Notes: a model not told the origin generated them from the sequence alone. DNA of 33,798 nucleotides from Firmicutes bacterium HGW-Firmicutes-15 (GCA_002840245.1 PHAA01000032.1:1-33798); one strand, 5' to 3'. Positions 16,998 to 26,383 are shown, counted from the first letter of the stretch. Made by a program: numbers and translations.

Positions 16998-18721
16998 CGC
17001 TTTATCCATTCTAGCAAAGAGCCGATATAATCTGGTATTGAAAAATCCACTCCTGCGTCCATGGCGCGGCATATTGCGATAATATTATTAAGCTTATCTG
17101 AAGTCATATGATCGTACATCTCTTGTGCAGAAAATGTCTTATCAAATAGTTTATTCAATTTTGCAAGGTTACTAGCCTTTTTAACAAAGTCGTTCTCAAA
17201 TTCTTTGCCCGCAGAAGTTTCTATCATTATTACGTCAGAGTTATAGACCTCATGCTCTCGCTTAGCTTGGTCCTGGTAATCATAATCCCGTACTATGCCC
17301 AATTTTTCCTGAGTGGTATGTTCGTGAAAAGAAGTCCACGCTTTTATAAACGATTTAAAACCTTTTTGGCCAATTGAAATAACCCGTATATTATTGAGCG
17401 AGCTATCCCGTTGCAATAAAGAATTTATGTATATTTCTTCTGTCGAACCTTCCACCATTATCAACTTTGAAGCATAAAACATATTCAGCGTATCAAAGTT
17501 TTCGCGTTTAGCAAGATAATATACAAGTTCTGGGTCAACATTGGCTAAATCAATAACAGAAGTATTGTTAAGCAAAAGTATCACATTTGTTAATTCCAGC
17601 TTATTCATTATTTGATTGCTATGAGTAGAGATAACAAGCTGTGTCAGCGCATTTTTACCCTGCGCCTTTTGAAAAAACTCTATAGCAATTTTAAGATTAT
17701 TTATGTCCAGGTGTGATTCTGGTTCTTCAATACAAACAAGATTAAATCGTTTGAACGTATCACTGAGAAAATAGCTGTATAACGTAAGGAGGAAAATAAG
17801 ATTGCGAGTCCCGAGACCCCGCTGAAAGAGCATGTCGTTACCATAGCTTAAAGTGATATTTTCAATAATATCTTTATATTTTTTTGCATTTGGAACAAGC
17901 CGTATATCATTAATAAAGTCTTCGATAGATTGATTCTGAGAGATAATATCGCTGTATATGCTTCTAAAAGAATCAAGTGACTTAATGCCATCAAAGAATT
18001 CTTCATACCTCTTTGTAAGCTCAGCTTTATCCTTTAAATTCAGGCTGCTATCGATTATATTTGCTACTACCCTTGTGGCACTTGCAGTATCACCGCTTGA
18101 AAAAGAATCGCGTTCAGCATCAATTGTGTTCGCAACGAAGTTTTTTATCTTTGTGTAGTCAATACTTTTATTGTTGTTGGTAGATCTCAGATAATGTTCA
18201 TAGCATTCAAGAAATAGCTGAAAATCCGCATGGCGCTCCTCTAACAACCCCTCTTTTTCCAAGTCGCAAATCAGCTTATTTAGTCTTTTGTTGTCCTTAA
18301 GATAGTACTTATATTCTATTTCAAAGAACTGCAGCTTTTCGTCTCCGTTCAGCCAGTCTCTCAGAAGGCTCTGCTCATATGGCGTTTTCGCATCTTCAAA
18401 CTGCATGCGAATTATAACTATTGGGGCATTTTTTACCAGTTCCGCAGTATAATTTTCTGCATTAAAATCATCTTTCATTCCTTCATAAATCGCTTTCATT
18501 TTGGAAACAAATTCATTAACACACTGGGAGTTAAAGTCATATTTCGATAAGGATTTTGCATAATAATTACCTTTGCTGTTATAAAGCAAAATGTTTATAG
18601 CATCAACAAGATTGCTTTTGCCTGTATCATTTTTCCCAACAATAATTGTAAACGGTTTGAGGGGAACATCAACCGTCGAAAAATTTCTAAAATTCTCTAT
18701 ATGTACATTCGATATATACAC
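16994..18721 (-). CDS. gajA: Gabija anti-phage system, OLD-type ATPase/TOPRIM nuclease GajA
   Basis: A 575-residue class-2 OLD-family endonuclease, close to the known GajA length. It opens with an SMC/ABC-type ATPase head: IENFRNFSTV, Walker A GKNDTGKS at 29-36, a Q-loop and insert, the signature region GLGTRNL, and Walker B LVCIEEPESHLD. The C-terminal TOPRIM nuclease has LIMVEGSTEEIYI (metal-binding Glu) and GIVRDYDYQD (DxD). In Gabija, nucleotide depletion releases GajA nicking activity and GajB processes the ends. The start is GTG with AGGGGTGAG upstream, nine bases after the KilA-N stop, and the end overlaps gajB, so the three genes form one transcript. Confidence 0.9.
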   Translation of the reverse strand: MYISNVHIENFRNFSTVDVPLKPFTIIVGKNDTGKSNLVDAINILLYNSKGNYYAKSLSKYDFNSQCVNEFVSKMKAIYEGMKDDFNAENYTAELVKNAPIVIIRMQFEDAKTPYEQSLLRDWLNGDEKLQFFEIEYKYYLKDNKRLNKLICDLEKEGLLEERHADFQLFLECYEHYLRSTNNNKSIDYTKIKNFVANTIDAERDSFSSGDTASATRVVANIIDSSLNLKDKAELTKRYEEFFDGIKSLDSFRSIYSDIISQNQSIEDFINDIRLVPNAKKYKDIIENITLSYGNDMLFQRGLGTRNLIFLLTLYSYFLSDTFKRFNLVCIEEPESHLDINNLKIAIEFFQKAQGKNALTQLVISTHSNQIMNKLELTNVILLLNNTSVIDLANVDPELVYYLAKRENFDTLNMFYASKLIMVEGSTEEIYINSLLQRDSSLNNIRVISIGQKGFKSFIKAWTSFHEHTTQEKLGIVRDYDYQDQAKREHEVYNSDVIMIETSAGKEFENDFVKKASNLAKLNKLFDKTFSAQEMYDHMTSDKLNNIIAICRAMDAGVDFSIPDYIGSLLEWIKR

Positions 18722-18730
18722 TTTATTATC

Positions 18731-19573
18731 TCACCCCTTTGGCATTTCCAGCCTCTTTAGCCGTTCAATAGCTGCGCTGTCCAGAAGTGATCTCATCATA
18801 TGCTTGGCGCTGGCATTAAGCCGCAGGAGGCGCTCCTTTTGTGGTAGCCCCTGACGAATGAATTCAGCATTTAGGCTTTCCATATTCGCCAGAACAATAA
18901 GCTGCTGGAGTGATGCCTCATCACGGATATTTCCTTTGGCATCCGGATTAGCCTGACGCCATTCTTTTGCCGTTACTCCAAACAGTGCAACATTCAAAAG
19001 ATCTGCTTCATTGGCATAAGTTATGTTTTGTTTTTGTGGTGTAACGTCTGGCGGGATTAAAACATCCTTTATGGCATCGGTATGTATCCGATAATTAATT
19101 TTTGCAATGGTGCGGTTAAGATTCCATCCGAGCGACAGTCGGCTGTTTTCATCTGCTTTTAGTCGTTGATAGTCTTTAATAATGTATAGTTTAAACTCTG
19201 GCGAAATCCACGATGCAAACTCAAAAGCAACATCTAAATGTGCAAATGTAGCAGCATATCGCCCTTGTTTCGTGGTGATACCAATGGCTCCAGTTTTCTC
19301 AACCCACTTTTTTGGCGTTAAAACGAAACTGTTGAGTCCGGCTTCATTTTCAATTGCCTCGAATTCGAGGCAATTGAAACCCGAATTATTTATTTTCTCC
19401 CATAATCCAAGAAAACGAACTACATTTCGGTTCCGCATCCAGTTCTGTATCACATACCCTGGATTTTCATCCGTTTTATACTTTGCAATATCAGTCAGGG
19501 AAATATAATCATTCTCATCGCCACCGGAAATAACAGCAATTTCGGTTCCTTTTGCAATAATAGTTTCCTTCAT
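18731..19573 (-). CDS. KilA-N domain protein
   Basis: A 280-residue protein with an N-terminal KilA-N domain, a DNA-binding fold shared by phages, large DNA viruses and defence-island genes. Typical blocks are DYISLTDIAKYK, VIQNWMRNRNVVRFLGLWE, FAHLDVAFEFASWISPEFKL and YIIKDYQRLK. The C-terminal half is mostly helical and unassigned. I prefer the ATG at 19573, with AAAGGA seven bases upstream and a KilA-N-typical opening (MKETIIAKGTEIAVI). ATGs at 19591 and 19606 are alternatives. It lies nine bases before gajA, so it is probably co-expressed with Gabija and may regulate it or guard against phage functions; that is inference. A perfect 32-base palindrome sits inside the gene. Confidence 0.82.
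   Translation of the reverse strand: MKETIIAKGTEIAVISGGDENDYISLTDIAKYKTDENPGYVIQNWMRNRNVVRFLGLWEKINNSGFNCLEFEAIENEAGLNSFVLTPKKWVEKTGAIGITTKQGRYAATFAHLDVAFEFASWISPEFKLYIIKDYQRLKADENSRLSLGWNLNRTIAKINYRIHTDAIKDVLIPPDVTPQKQNITYANEADLLNVALFGVTAKEWRQANPDAKGNIRDEASLQQLIVLANMESLNAEFIRQGLPQKERLLRLNASAKHMMRSLLDSAAIERLKRLEMPKG
19348..19379. repeat. Perfect 32-base palindrome within the KilA-N gene
   Basis: The 16 bases at 19348-19363 are the exact reverse complement of 19364-19379, centred on GAATTC. It encodes FNCLEFEAIE of the KilA-N protein without breaking the frame. It could be an operator, a cruciform or a recombination footprint. Confidence 0.8.
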
Positions 19574-19813
19574 ATTTTTATCCTTTGTCATCGAATTTGC
19601 CCCCATTCAATATATGAGAAAAGTAGTGAGACTAATTATGAACTGCAAAAAAAAATTCGTGCGGTTCACTTATTCATGTAATAATAACAAAATTTACCTT
19701 TATTCTCAATCCATTATTCTACCCGACCCGTTCCTTAACCTCTGCCATCATTCCTTCATCAATCTCGATATCCTTAGCCATCGAGATGATATGCTTTTTC
19801 GGCTTATCCCTTC

Positions 19814-20440
19814 TCATTCTCCTTTTTCTTCGTCTAATTCTTTTTTCAAACCCTGCAACTGGGTAAATAGTTCAAATCGTTTTTTAGGTTGTTTTTCATT
19901 GCGAGAGAGCCGTTCTAATTTATCGATTTCCTTTTGCAGTTTTAGAATTGTATCCTGTTTTTTTAGCTTTTCAGGAATAGAAAGACTATCATTAACAGGT
20001 CCTACATTTTCCTGCAGAGCAATCTGCTCGATAAAGCCTTCCCATACGCTATCGAGATTGAGGCCTTTGGCATCCAGTTTTAGGTCGGTAAGCGGCATCC
20101 AACTGGTCATGTAAAGCTTGCTGTAGTACAAAGCCAACTGTCCCTGTTCCTCAGATTTTAAAAAGAAAAGCAACTTGTGTGCATTTTGCCGGGCTATATT
20201 TTCTACAATACGATAGTCCATTTCCTGCTTTTTCAGTTCAATTGAGAGGACCAGAATTTCGGATACCTCTGCACCTTTTTCAATATTTATCGTATCCGGT
20301 GACAGTTTGTACTCCATGACAATGCGTTTTACGTCCGCAACGAATTTCTCGCGGATTTGGCTGCTAAGTGTCAGCCTTTTATAAAAAGCTTCCTTTGGCA
20401 TGATTCTTCCAACAGCAGTCCTACTCGGAAAAGTCAGCAC
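19814..20440 (-). CDS. DUF4391 family protein
   Basis: A 208-residue protein resembling the DUF4391 family, of unknown biochemical function, which is repeatedly found beside large helicases and DNA methyltransferases in restriction-like clusters. The opening LTFPSRTAVGRIMPKEAFYK fits the family; the C-terminus is a charged coiled coil (about residues 150-205). I chose the GTG at 20440, preceded by GGTGGTGA and overlapping the helicase stop by seven bases; an upstream TTG at 20461 is less likely. Translational coupling to the helicase argues for a complex between the two. A non-coding gap of about 240 bases (19574-19813) follows before the KilA-N gene. Confidence 0.72.
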   Translation of the reverse strand: MLTFPSRTAVGRIMPKEAFYKRLTLSSQIREKFVADVKRIVMEYKLSPDTINIEKGAEVSEILVLSIELKKQEMDYRIVENIARQNAHKLLFFLKSEEQGQLALYYSKLYMTSWMPLTDLKLDAKGLNLDSVWEGFIEQIALQENVGPVNDSLSIPEKLKKQDTILKLQKEIDKLERLSRNEKQPKKRFELFTQLQGLKKELDEEKGE

Positions 20441-23400
20441 CCTATCACCACCATAAAGCAAATTAGTTCAAAGTCATCCAGACCTGAAATGCTACCAGTC
20501 AAAAAAGTCGTTTGTCCATCATTGAAGAAGCTGTCCAGATCACTTTCTTCTTTAACGCTGATAATCGAAGCAATCGCTTGTTGGAGCAAACCCGATACAC
20601 TATCCATTTTTTTGCCATCGTTGGTTTCGTTATTGAATATCTGGCAGGCATCCATATCAGGTGCATTATTGTCGCGAGAATGATGACGCATAATATCGAG
20701 AGTTGCTTTGGGCTCCAGATGATTGCAAATGACCTCTCCATCCTCACTAATATATACCATGTAAAACGGATGCAGGCGGTTTTGATTTTCGATGTCAACC
20801 GCTTTATTTACGTTCTTTAATACAAAAATTACTCCCGGCTTTTCGCCACGCACTACCGCATGTATGCCGAATGGGGTTCGATCCAGATTCGGATGATCCT
20901 TAATGTAGGCCAGCAAGTCCATACGGAATTCATTCAGTCCCAAATCCATGATAGATATCCCTGTGGTCATATCTTCCAGGTCTACTACTTCGTTCTGCAG
21001 CTTTTCCAATTGCTGGCGGCGATAGGAAAGATCGCCGTTTTCATCCTGATTAATATAGTCATCATCACCTGTGGAGGTCATGACAGAGATCCGCATTCTC
21101 GTTTCAACGCGGCTTTTCAGGTTTATATAATCATCCAAAGTCAAATCCGGCCAGAAGTTCACCAGCTGAATCACCTGGTTCTTGCTGCCGATACGGTCAA
21201 TACGTCCAAATCGCTGAATAATACGTACCGGGTTCCAGTGAATGTCATAGTTGATTACATAGTCACAATCCTGAAGGTTTTGCCCTTCGGATATACAGTC
21301 GGTCGCAATCAGGATATCAATATTGTGATGATCATTGGGCATGAACAGTGCCTTCTCTTTGGAGACTGGCGAGAAGCAGGTCAAAATGGTATTCATATCG
21401 ATGGGAAACTTTGGGATTGTCGTTCTTCCGTCAATTGATCCGGTAATTAAGGCGCTGTTCAGGCCAAATTTAGCTTTCACAAAAGCGCTTACATTTTCAT
21501 ATAAGTACTCTGCTGTATCAGAGAAGGCGGTGAATATAATTATTTTTTTATTATCTTGGTTAATGGGGTTCATGAGTTTCTTCTCTATAACATTCAAGAG
21601 CTCATTCAGCTTATAATCATATTCTGGCGTAATATCTTCACTCATCATGATCAGGATTTCAAGAATTTCTAAGTCAGCTTTCAGATTACGCTGCCATGAT
21701 AGGTAGTCCATATCACGAAGATCAATTTTAAACTTTTTACCGACATTAAAAATATCTAAATTTTGATCATCCAGATCAATATCACCAAAATCATTAATAT
21801 TCCGCACCGTAACTTCCGAACCGGACAGGAAGCTGTTAATGATATCCAGGGTGTCATAAATTTGATCATAGATACGTTTTACGGTTAGCCGGAAGGAATG
21901 AACCGAGCTTTCCATTCTTTTGAGTAAGTTAATGCTCATCAAACGGCGAATTCCTTCTTCACGTCCGCTTTGAGACAGCCGTTTGCTGTGTTCAGAATCC
22001 AGATCAATATATTTGCCCAGCTTGCTGGCCAGGATACAATTACTCGGCGTATAAATCGATAAATTTAGCTGCATTAGCTGTTCATATATCTGCTCGTAGT
22101 TAATGGCATTGTTCAGCGTGGTCAGTTTTGGACGCAAGGAAATCGGCTTATTTCGCTCTGGGAAACCACCAATTTCCGAAATATCATAGTAACGTGTTAT
22201 ATGTTTCCGCGAACGGGCAATAGTCACACTATCCAATACCTCAAAAAAGTCAAAATCCAGCTGCTTCAGTAAAGAGGAAGTGGAACGTAGTTCTGGTGGT
22301 TGCTTACTCCATGCATTGAACACTTTCTGAGCCTGACGGAAAATTGTATCAATATCTGATTTGGTGTTTAGTTTATCGTTGATCAATTCTGATTGTCCCT
22401 CATAAGCCAGGGCCAGTTGGTTGCGCAGATCATAGAAACGATTATTAACGGGTGTAGCCGACAGCATTAAAACCTTAGTTTTTACACCAGGGCGAATGAC
22501 TTTATTTAGTAGCTTCAAATAACGGTTTTCTTTTTCATTGTCTTCTCCGGAAGTAGACCCTCCGTTGCGGAAGTTATGCGATTCATCAATAACCACCAGA
22601 TCGTAGTTGCCCCAGTTAATACGATCGAGAGGCAAGCCAATGACAGAATCTCCACGTTCACGTGATAAATCCGTATGGAAAAGAACATCATACCTCATAC
22701 GATCTTTGGATAGTGGATTGTTGATTAAGTTGCCGCGATAGGTCATCCAATTGTCTTTCAGTTTTTTGGGGCAAAGAACCAGTACATTTTTATTTCGGTT
22801 TTCATAATACTTGATTACTGCCAGCGCAGTGAAGGTTTTACCAAGACCAACGCTGTCTGCTAAAATGCAGCCATTGTACTGTTCTAGTTTATTTATTATT
22901 GCCAATGCGGCATCCTTTTGAAAATTATATAGCTTGTTCCAGATCAGACTGTTTTTGAAACCAGTAGCCTCGTTAGGAAGAATATCTTCGGAAATATCTT
23001 CAAGAAACTCGCTAAAAATGTTTTGAAGAGTCACGAAATAAATAAGTTCAGTAGAGTTTTCCTGATAAACAGCCGAAATATATTCAATGACTTGTTCCGT
23101 CACATCCTGAAGACGGCTCTCATCATTCCATATACTCTCGAAGAGGCGAATGTATTCGCTGCTAAATGGAGCTTCAAATTTATTCACCATATTATAGACA
23201 TTGCTACCACGCTCACAACCAATATCAACAGTTGTGAATCCGTTTAAAGGCATGTAGGTTAGCTGCTGATCAGGCGGCGTTTGCACATTGAGAAATCCCC
23301 CCATGCTGTCTTGTGTAGAGTTTGATTTAAAGGTGACCTTTTTACGAATCCAATCAGCACATTCCCGAGCAATGGCTTTTTGCGACAACTCATTCCTTAA

Positions 23401-23670
23401 CTTCACCTCGAATTCAGTACCATAAAGGCTTCTTTCCCTATGTAATCGCGGAATATAAAATTCCCGTTTTTCCTTGGGAGACTTTTCGGTTACAAATGTG
23501 GGCGATGTAAATATAAAATGCAAGGAATCAACCTTACTTAACTGACGCTTCAATTCCTGATATGCATAAATCGAAAAACAAGCAGCCGCAATAGAAATAC
23601 GGCTTCCCGGAGTAATGACTTGTACTAAATCATCCTTCACTATTTTTGTTGTATTGTTAAACACTTCCAT
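20434..23670 (-). CDS. Large SNF2/RapA-type helicase with PLD-like N-terminal region
   Basis: A 1078-residue SF2 ATPase. The first 150 residues resemble the phospholipase D-like region of helicase-nuclease fusions (ISIAAACFSIYAYQELK), although I see no complete HKD catalytic pair. Helicase motifs follow: Walker A DSVGLGKT at 272-279, VVIDESHNF, MLSATPVNN, then in the second RecA lobe ILIATDCISEGQNLQ and IIQRFGRIDRIGS. The last motifs are typical of SNF2/RapA-like translocases. The start at 23670 follows GGGGGGA by eight bases; the in-frame ATG at 23697 has no such site. It heads the minus-strand island and is coupled to DUF4391. Role inferred: DNA translocation and cleavage or remodelling in a restriction-like system, possibly using the downstream Mod. 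Confidence 0.85.
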   Translation of the reverse strand: MEVFNNTTKIVKDDLVQVITPGSRISIAAACFSIYAYQELKRQLSKVDSLHFIFTSPTFVTEKSPKEKREFYIPRLHRERSLYGTEFEVKLRNELSQKAIARECADWIRKKVTFKSNSTQDSMGGFLNVQTPPDQQLTYMPLNGFTTVDIGCERGSNVYNMVNKFEAPFSSEYIRLFESIWNDESRLQDVTEQVIEYISAVYQENSTELIYFVTLQNIFSEFLEDISEDILPNEATGFKNSLIWNKLYNFQKDAALAIINKLEQYNGCILADSVGLGKTFTALAVIKYYENRNKNVLVLCPKKLKDNWMTYRGNLINNPLSKDRMRYDVLFHTDLSRERGDSVIGLPLDRINWGNYDLVVIDESHNFRNGGSTSGEDNEKENRYLKLLNKVIRPGVKTKVLMLSATPVNNRFYDLRNQLALAYEGQSELINDKLNTKSDIDTIFRQAQKVFNAWSKQPPELRSTSSLLKQLDFDFFEVLDSVTIARSRKHITRYYDISEIGGFPERNKPISLRPKLTTLNNAINYEQIYEQLMQLNLSIYTPSNCILASKLGKYIDLDSEHSKRLSQSGREEGIRRLMSINLLKRMESSVHSFRLTVKRIYDQIYDTLDIINSFLSGSEVTVRNINDFGDIDLDDQNLDIFNVGKKFKIDLRDMDYLSWQRNLKADLEILEILIMMSEDITPEYDYKLNELLNVIEKKLMNPINQDNKKIIIFTAFSDTAEYLYENVSAFVKAKFGLNSALITGSIDGRTTIPKFPIDMNTILTCFSPVSKEKALFMPNDHHNIDILIATDCISEGQNLQDCDYVINYDIHWNPVRIIQRFGRIDRIGSKNQVIQLVNFWPDLTLDDYINLKSRVETRMRISVMTSTGDDDYINQDENGDLSYRRQQLEKLQNEVVDLEDMTTGISIMDLGLNEFRMDLLAYIKDHPNLDRTPFGIHAVVRGEKPGVIFVLKNVNKAVDIENQNRLHPFYMVYISEDGEVICNHLEPKATLDIMRHHSRDNNAPDMDACQIFNNETNDGKKMDSVSGLLQQAIASIISVKEESDLDSFFNDGQTTFLTGSISGLDDFELICFMVVIGC

Positions 23671-24137
23671 GATAAAATTCCCCCCAGATGATATCATACC
23701 AAAGTATCAGTCCCATAGACTAATATAGTTACAACACGCGCGTTTCACTGAGGTTAATAATGATTCCAGTGAAGGCATAATGTCTGAATTATTAGGAGAT
23801 TCAAAATTATTGGTTGTCAATCTATAAATATTCAAGTTGCATCCCACCGGGGCAAGCCCCTCCGCCCAGGGCTTCGCCCGCGCTCCGGGACGTGCCCCTA
23901 TCCCGCTCCGTGCCATGTCCTCCACTGCATTACGCTGCGCAGTTCCGCTCTATTCCGGACTACGTCCTCCACTGAGCTACACCCTGCGCTTCATTCCGTT
24001 CCAGACATAGCCCTTCCGCTCGCTGCTCGCCCGCTCCTTCAGGTTCCGCCTGGAATAGTGGTGCGGAACCCGAACCAGCTCCCCGATGTTATGCTGGTGG
24101 TTGGGAGAACGCTGACGACATCCAACCGCCCATCATC

Positions 24138-24196
24138 CGATAATGGGGATTATGTATTCCCTGCGGAATCTCCGATTTACATAATCACCATTATCG
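24138..24196. repeat. Long hairpin in left repeat block, 19-bp arms
   Basis: Arms 24138-24156 and 24178-24196 pair at 18 of 19 positions. The loop contains its own small hairpin ATTCC-CTGC-GGAAT. The counterpart at 31007-31063 has a different stem sequence but the same pairing. Confidence 0.75.
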
Positions 24197-24991
24197 AAAG
24201 AAGGGCTACCCCGGCTCCGCACGTCCCTCCCGGCTACCCGATCGGCGCTCACCCTCGTGCGCTGCGCGATTGTAAGACTCGGATGTTCGCGGCCTTCCGG
24301 GACATGCTCCACCTCGCTACCCGCCCGCTAGAACCGGCTGCGCTGGCGCTCCGCTCTCGGTACCAGCTCCCCGATGGTATTTGGGTGGGATCCTGGCATA
24401 ACTATCCTTATTAGGTTTGATTAACCCCGCCTAACGGCGGGAGCTGCTGCGGCAGCTGAATAAACTATATCTATCCGTGGCAAGCTCCTCCGGACTGCTG
24501 CGCGCCCTCCGGAACTTACGACGTCCACGGATGGACTAGTGCAGCGGTGCCATGGATGGCAAAGAGCTGCTCCCGTTAACCCGCTCCGGCCAGTCCTCCA
24601 ACGGTTACCCTTTCGGCTCGCTCCTGCCTACTTCGTATCGTGTGCAGATGAGCTCGACCGGTTCCTGGCTAGCTTGCCGCTCAGTGGTCGCCCGCTCGAA
24701 CCGGCTGCGCTTACACTTCGCTCTCGGTACCAGCTCCCCGATGATAGTTTTTTAAGTTTACCGCTCCTTCAGAGTCTCACGGAGTGATATATGCCCTCGC
24801 CGGGCTGGCATTATTGTCTTGTCAGACGGTCTTATTATCATCCTCGCCGGAGGGCATCCCTGCGCTCGATCCTCCTACGTCGGAACCAGCTCCAGGATAG
24901 TGACCGGGACAGGCTCCCTATGGTCGCCAGTCCCTGGGGTTACCCCCCCATAACCTGAATAGGCGGGGAAGATAAAATTATACCGGCTCCA

Positions 24992-25048
24992 TTATAAGCG
25001 GTAAAGGTTTCCCTGCGGCGGGCTTAGCCCGACCTTGACCGCTTATAA
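24992..25048. repeat. Long hairpin near inner end of left repeat block, 17-bp arms
   Basis: Arms 24992-25008 and 25032-25048 pair at 16 of 17 positions, with an inner CGGGC/GCCCG stem in the loop. It occupies the position in the block that corresponds to the hairpin at 29762-29812. Confidence 0.7.
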
Positions 25049-25307
25049 ACGCCGGAGCAGGCAACCTGCCCCCGCCCCCCAGAACATCCATTCTCGCATT
25101 TAGTTTGCGTTATCTATTGTTGACCAAATTCTATTTAATTTTCCATATTCCTGCAAATTATAGTTATTAATTTGCTAATGGGCTTTTAAATAGGAGTTCA
25201 CTCTCACCCCTTCTCTCGAACATCCATTCCCTTTTGTGTTAAAATAGGATATACATGGGATAATGGAGTAATTTATCAGGGATGCCGTTAGGCAGGGGAG
25301 AATAAGA

Positions 25308-25907
25308 ATGGATAAAAAAGTTGAGGAAATTCATGGCCAACTCATAGCCTTTTACCCGGTATATGCCTCTGATGGTAACATGACCAGGCTAATATTTAAC
25401 AGCGATGGGCAAAAGCTAGTAAGCAACAGCACCGATCCGCGCCAGGTGGAGAGTGTTAAGCGCGCCCTGGCGCGTTGCTATGCGGTTGACCTCTCAGCAC
25501 AGGCCTCCCTTTTGCGTGATAAATACCACCGCCGGATACTCTTGCATTTCTATTTGACCGATGGCCGGGTGTTCGTGCCTTTTAAACTGCGGGAAAGCAG
25601 GATCAGCGGTGATGCTTGTTATGGTTATATTGACCTTGACCAGGTAGCCCGCCTAGTACCCGGCAATGATTCTTATGTGAAACTAAAAAGTGGCAACCGC
25701 CTGCCTCTCTACAGTAACATCACCACGGCGCGCCTGGCTTATTTTATGGGTTTGGAGATTTTGTCCGACTGTGTAGATCCCAATGAAGATGCTGATCTGG
25801 ATTTGGTAAATGCCCTGGCGGTTTTGCGCAAGGTGTTTGCGAGTGAGCCCCAGCCGGGGCGGGAACCTGCTCGGCGATTTCGTGTTAAATTTTTGCCCAC
25901 TAAATAA
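25308..25907 (+). CDS. Uncharacterised 199-residue protein, possibly ComK-like
   Basis: I do not recognise this gene with confidence. It encodes a soluble 199-residue protein with no transmembrane segment. The central part (HFYLTDGRVFVPFKLRE, CYGYIDLDQVARLVPGND, VKLKSGNRLPLYSNITTAR) reads as a beta-rich fold whose layout loosely recalls the ComK competence regulator: a hydrophobic block, an acidic turn, then a short strand with GNRLPL. AGGGGAGA precedes the ATG. It is monocistronic, ended by a strong terminator, and its codon use is more GC-rich than that of the CBASS genes downstream, like the adjoining amidase cluster. Confidence 0.6.
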   Translation: MDKKVEEIHGQLIAFYPVYASDGNMTRLIFNSDGQKLVSNSTDPRQVESVKRALARCYAVDLSAQASLLRDKYHRRILLHFYLTDGRVFVPFKLRESRISGDACYGYIDLDQVARLVPGNDSYVKLKSGNRLPLYSNITTARLAYFMGLEILSDCVDPNEDADLDLVNALAVLRKVFASEPQPGREPARRFRVKFLPTK

Positions 25908-25950
25908 TTTACTGCCACGCTTAGGCGGTTGAAATGAATAAGTACGTCTT

Positions 25951-25995
25951 GCCAGCAGCTATTGAATGCATAAATAGCTGCTGGCTTTTCTATTT
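25951..25995 (+). terminator. Strong rho-independent terminator
   Basis: GCCAGCAGCTATT (25951-25963) and AATAGCTGCTGGC (25973-25985) form a perfect 13-bp stem followed by TTTTCTATTT. It ends transcription of the 199-residue gene before the DUF1659 cluster. Confidence 0.9.
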
Positions 25996-26099
25996 ATCGA
26001 TTATGGCCGATTCGACCGGTAGACCTGGGAGTTATACGATAAGGTCAGGGTTGGCCTTAGGTAGGCAGCCACTAAATATAAGGAAGGAGGTATAAGCCA

Positions 26100-26321
26100 A
26101 TGGCAGTAACTTCTACCAATGTCTCAGCCAGTGTGGCCGTTTGTTACCAGCTCCCCGATGGTATAAAAAGCGTAACCCGCCAGTATTCGGATTTAAAAAT
26201 TGCCGCTACTGATGCCGACGTCTATGATGTAGTCTCTGGACCAACCGGGATTGCTACGCTGCAGGACCTAACCGTGATCGCAGTGCAGCGCAGGGATATC
26301 AATGAACTTGAAAATGTCTAG
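26100..26321 (+). CDS. DUF1659 family protein
   Basis: A 73-residue protein of the DUF1659 family, small proteins of unknown function found in many clostridia as the first gene of a DUF1659-DUF2922-YvrJ set. Visible family features are a hydrophobic strand, a central Y/basic region (RQYSDLK), the helix ATDADVYDVV and the final strand LTVIAVQRRDINEL. AAGGAGGT precedes the ATG. Codons for YQLPDG lie within 20 bases (26145-26164) identical to the core motif of the GC-rich repeat blocks, which is unexpected. Confidence 0.82.
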   Translation: MAVTSTNVSASVAVCYQLPDGIKSVTRQYSDLKIAATDADVYDVVSGPTGIATLQDLTVIAVQRRDINELENV

Positions 26322-26383
26322 TCTGCAATAGTTGAGGAGATTGAATCTACCTAACCATACAAAATGAGAAAGGAGGATCATCC

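Larger units (their letters stand above)
23845..25092. repeat. Left GC-rich repeat block (inverted copy of 29713-31565)
   Basis: About 1.25 kb of GC-rich, apparently non-coding DNA. Its reverse complement aligns along its length with the block at 29713-31565. For example, 24791-24898 matches 30669-30774 nearly base for base, and the outer end at 23845 matches 31560. The motif ACCAGCTCCCCGATG recurs at 24074, 24361 and 24728, usually preceded by CGCTCTCGGT. Two long hairpins are described separately. Open frames cross it in several phases but none has a ribosome site or a recognisable product. The remainder of the gap (23671-23844 and 25093-25307) shows no gene. Confidence 0.85.

Noticed and set aside
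19614-20114. Plus-strand 166-residue frame overlapping the DUF4391 gene
   Set aside because: It is Ser/Phe/Cys-rich and antisense to the coupled DUF4391 gene, typical of a shadow frame.
20512-21616. Plus-strand frames of about 93-192 residues inside the helicase gene
   Set aside because: They are antisense to a full-length helicase with all motifs intact and have no ribosome sites of their own.
24058-24787. Open frames of 67-118 residues in the left GC-rich block
   Set aside because: They overlap in several frames, lack ribosome sites, share repeated peptides such as RYQLPD only because they cross the same DNA repeat, and continue over hairpin arms; high GC explains the open frames.
23845-25092. 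CRISPR array in the repeat-rich region
   Set aside because: Repeats are 200-370 bases apart with homologous, not unique, intervening DNA, and no cas genes are present.
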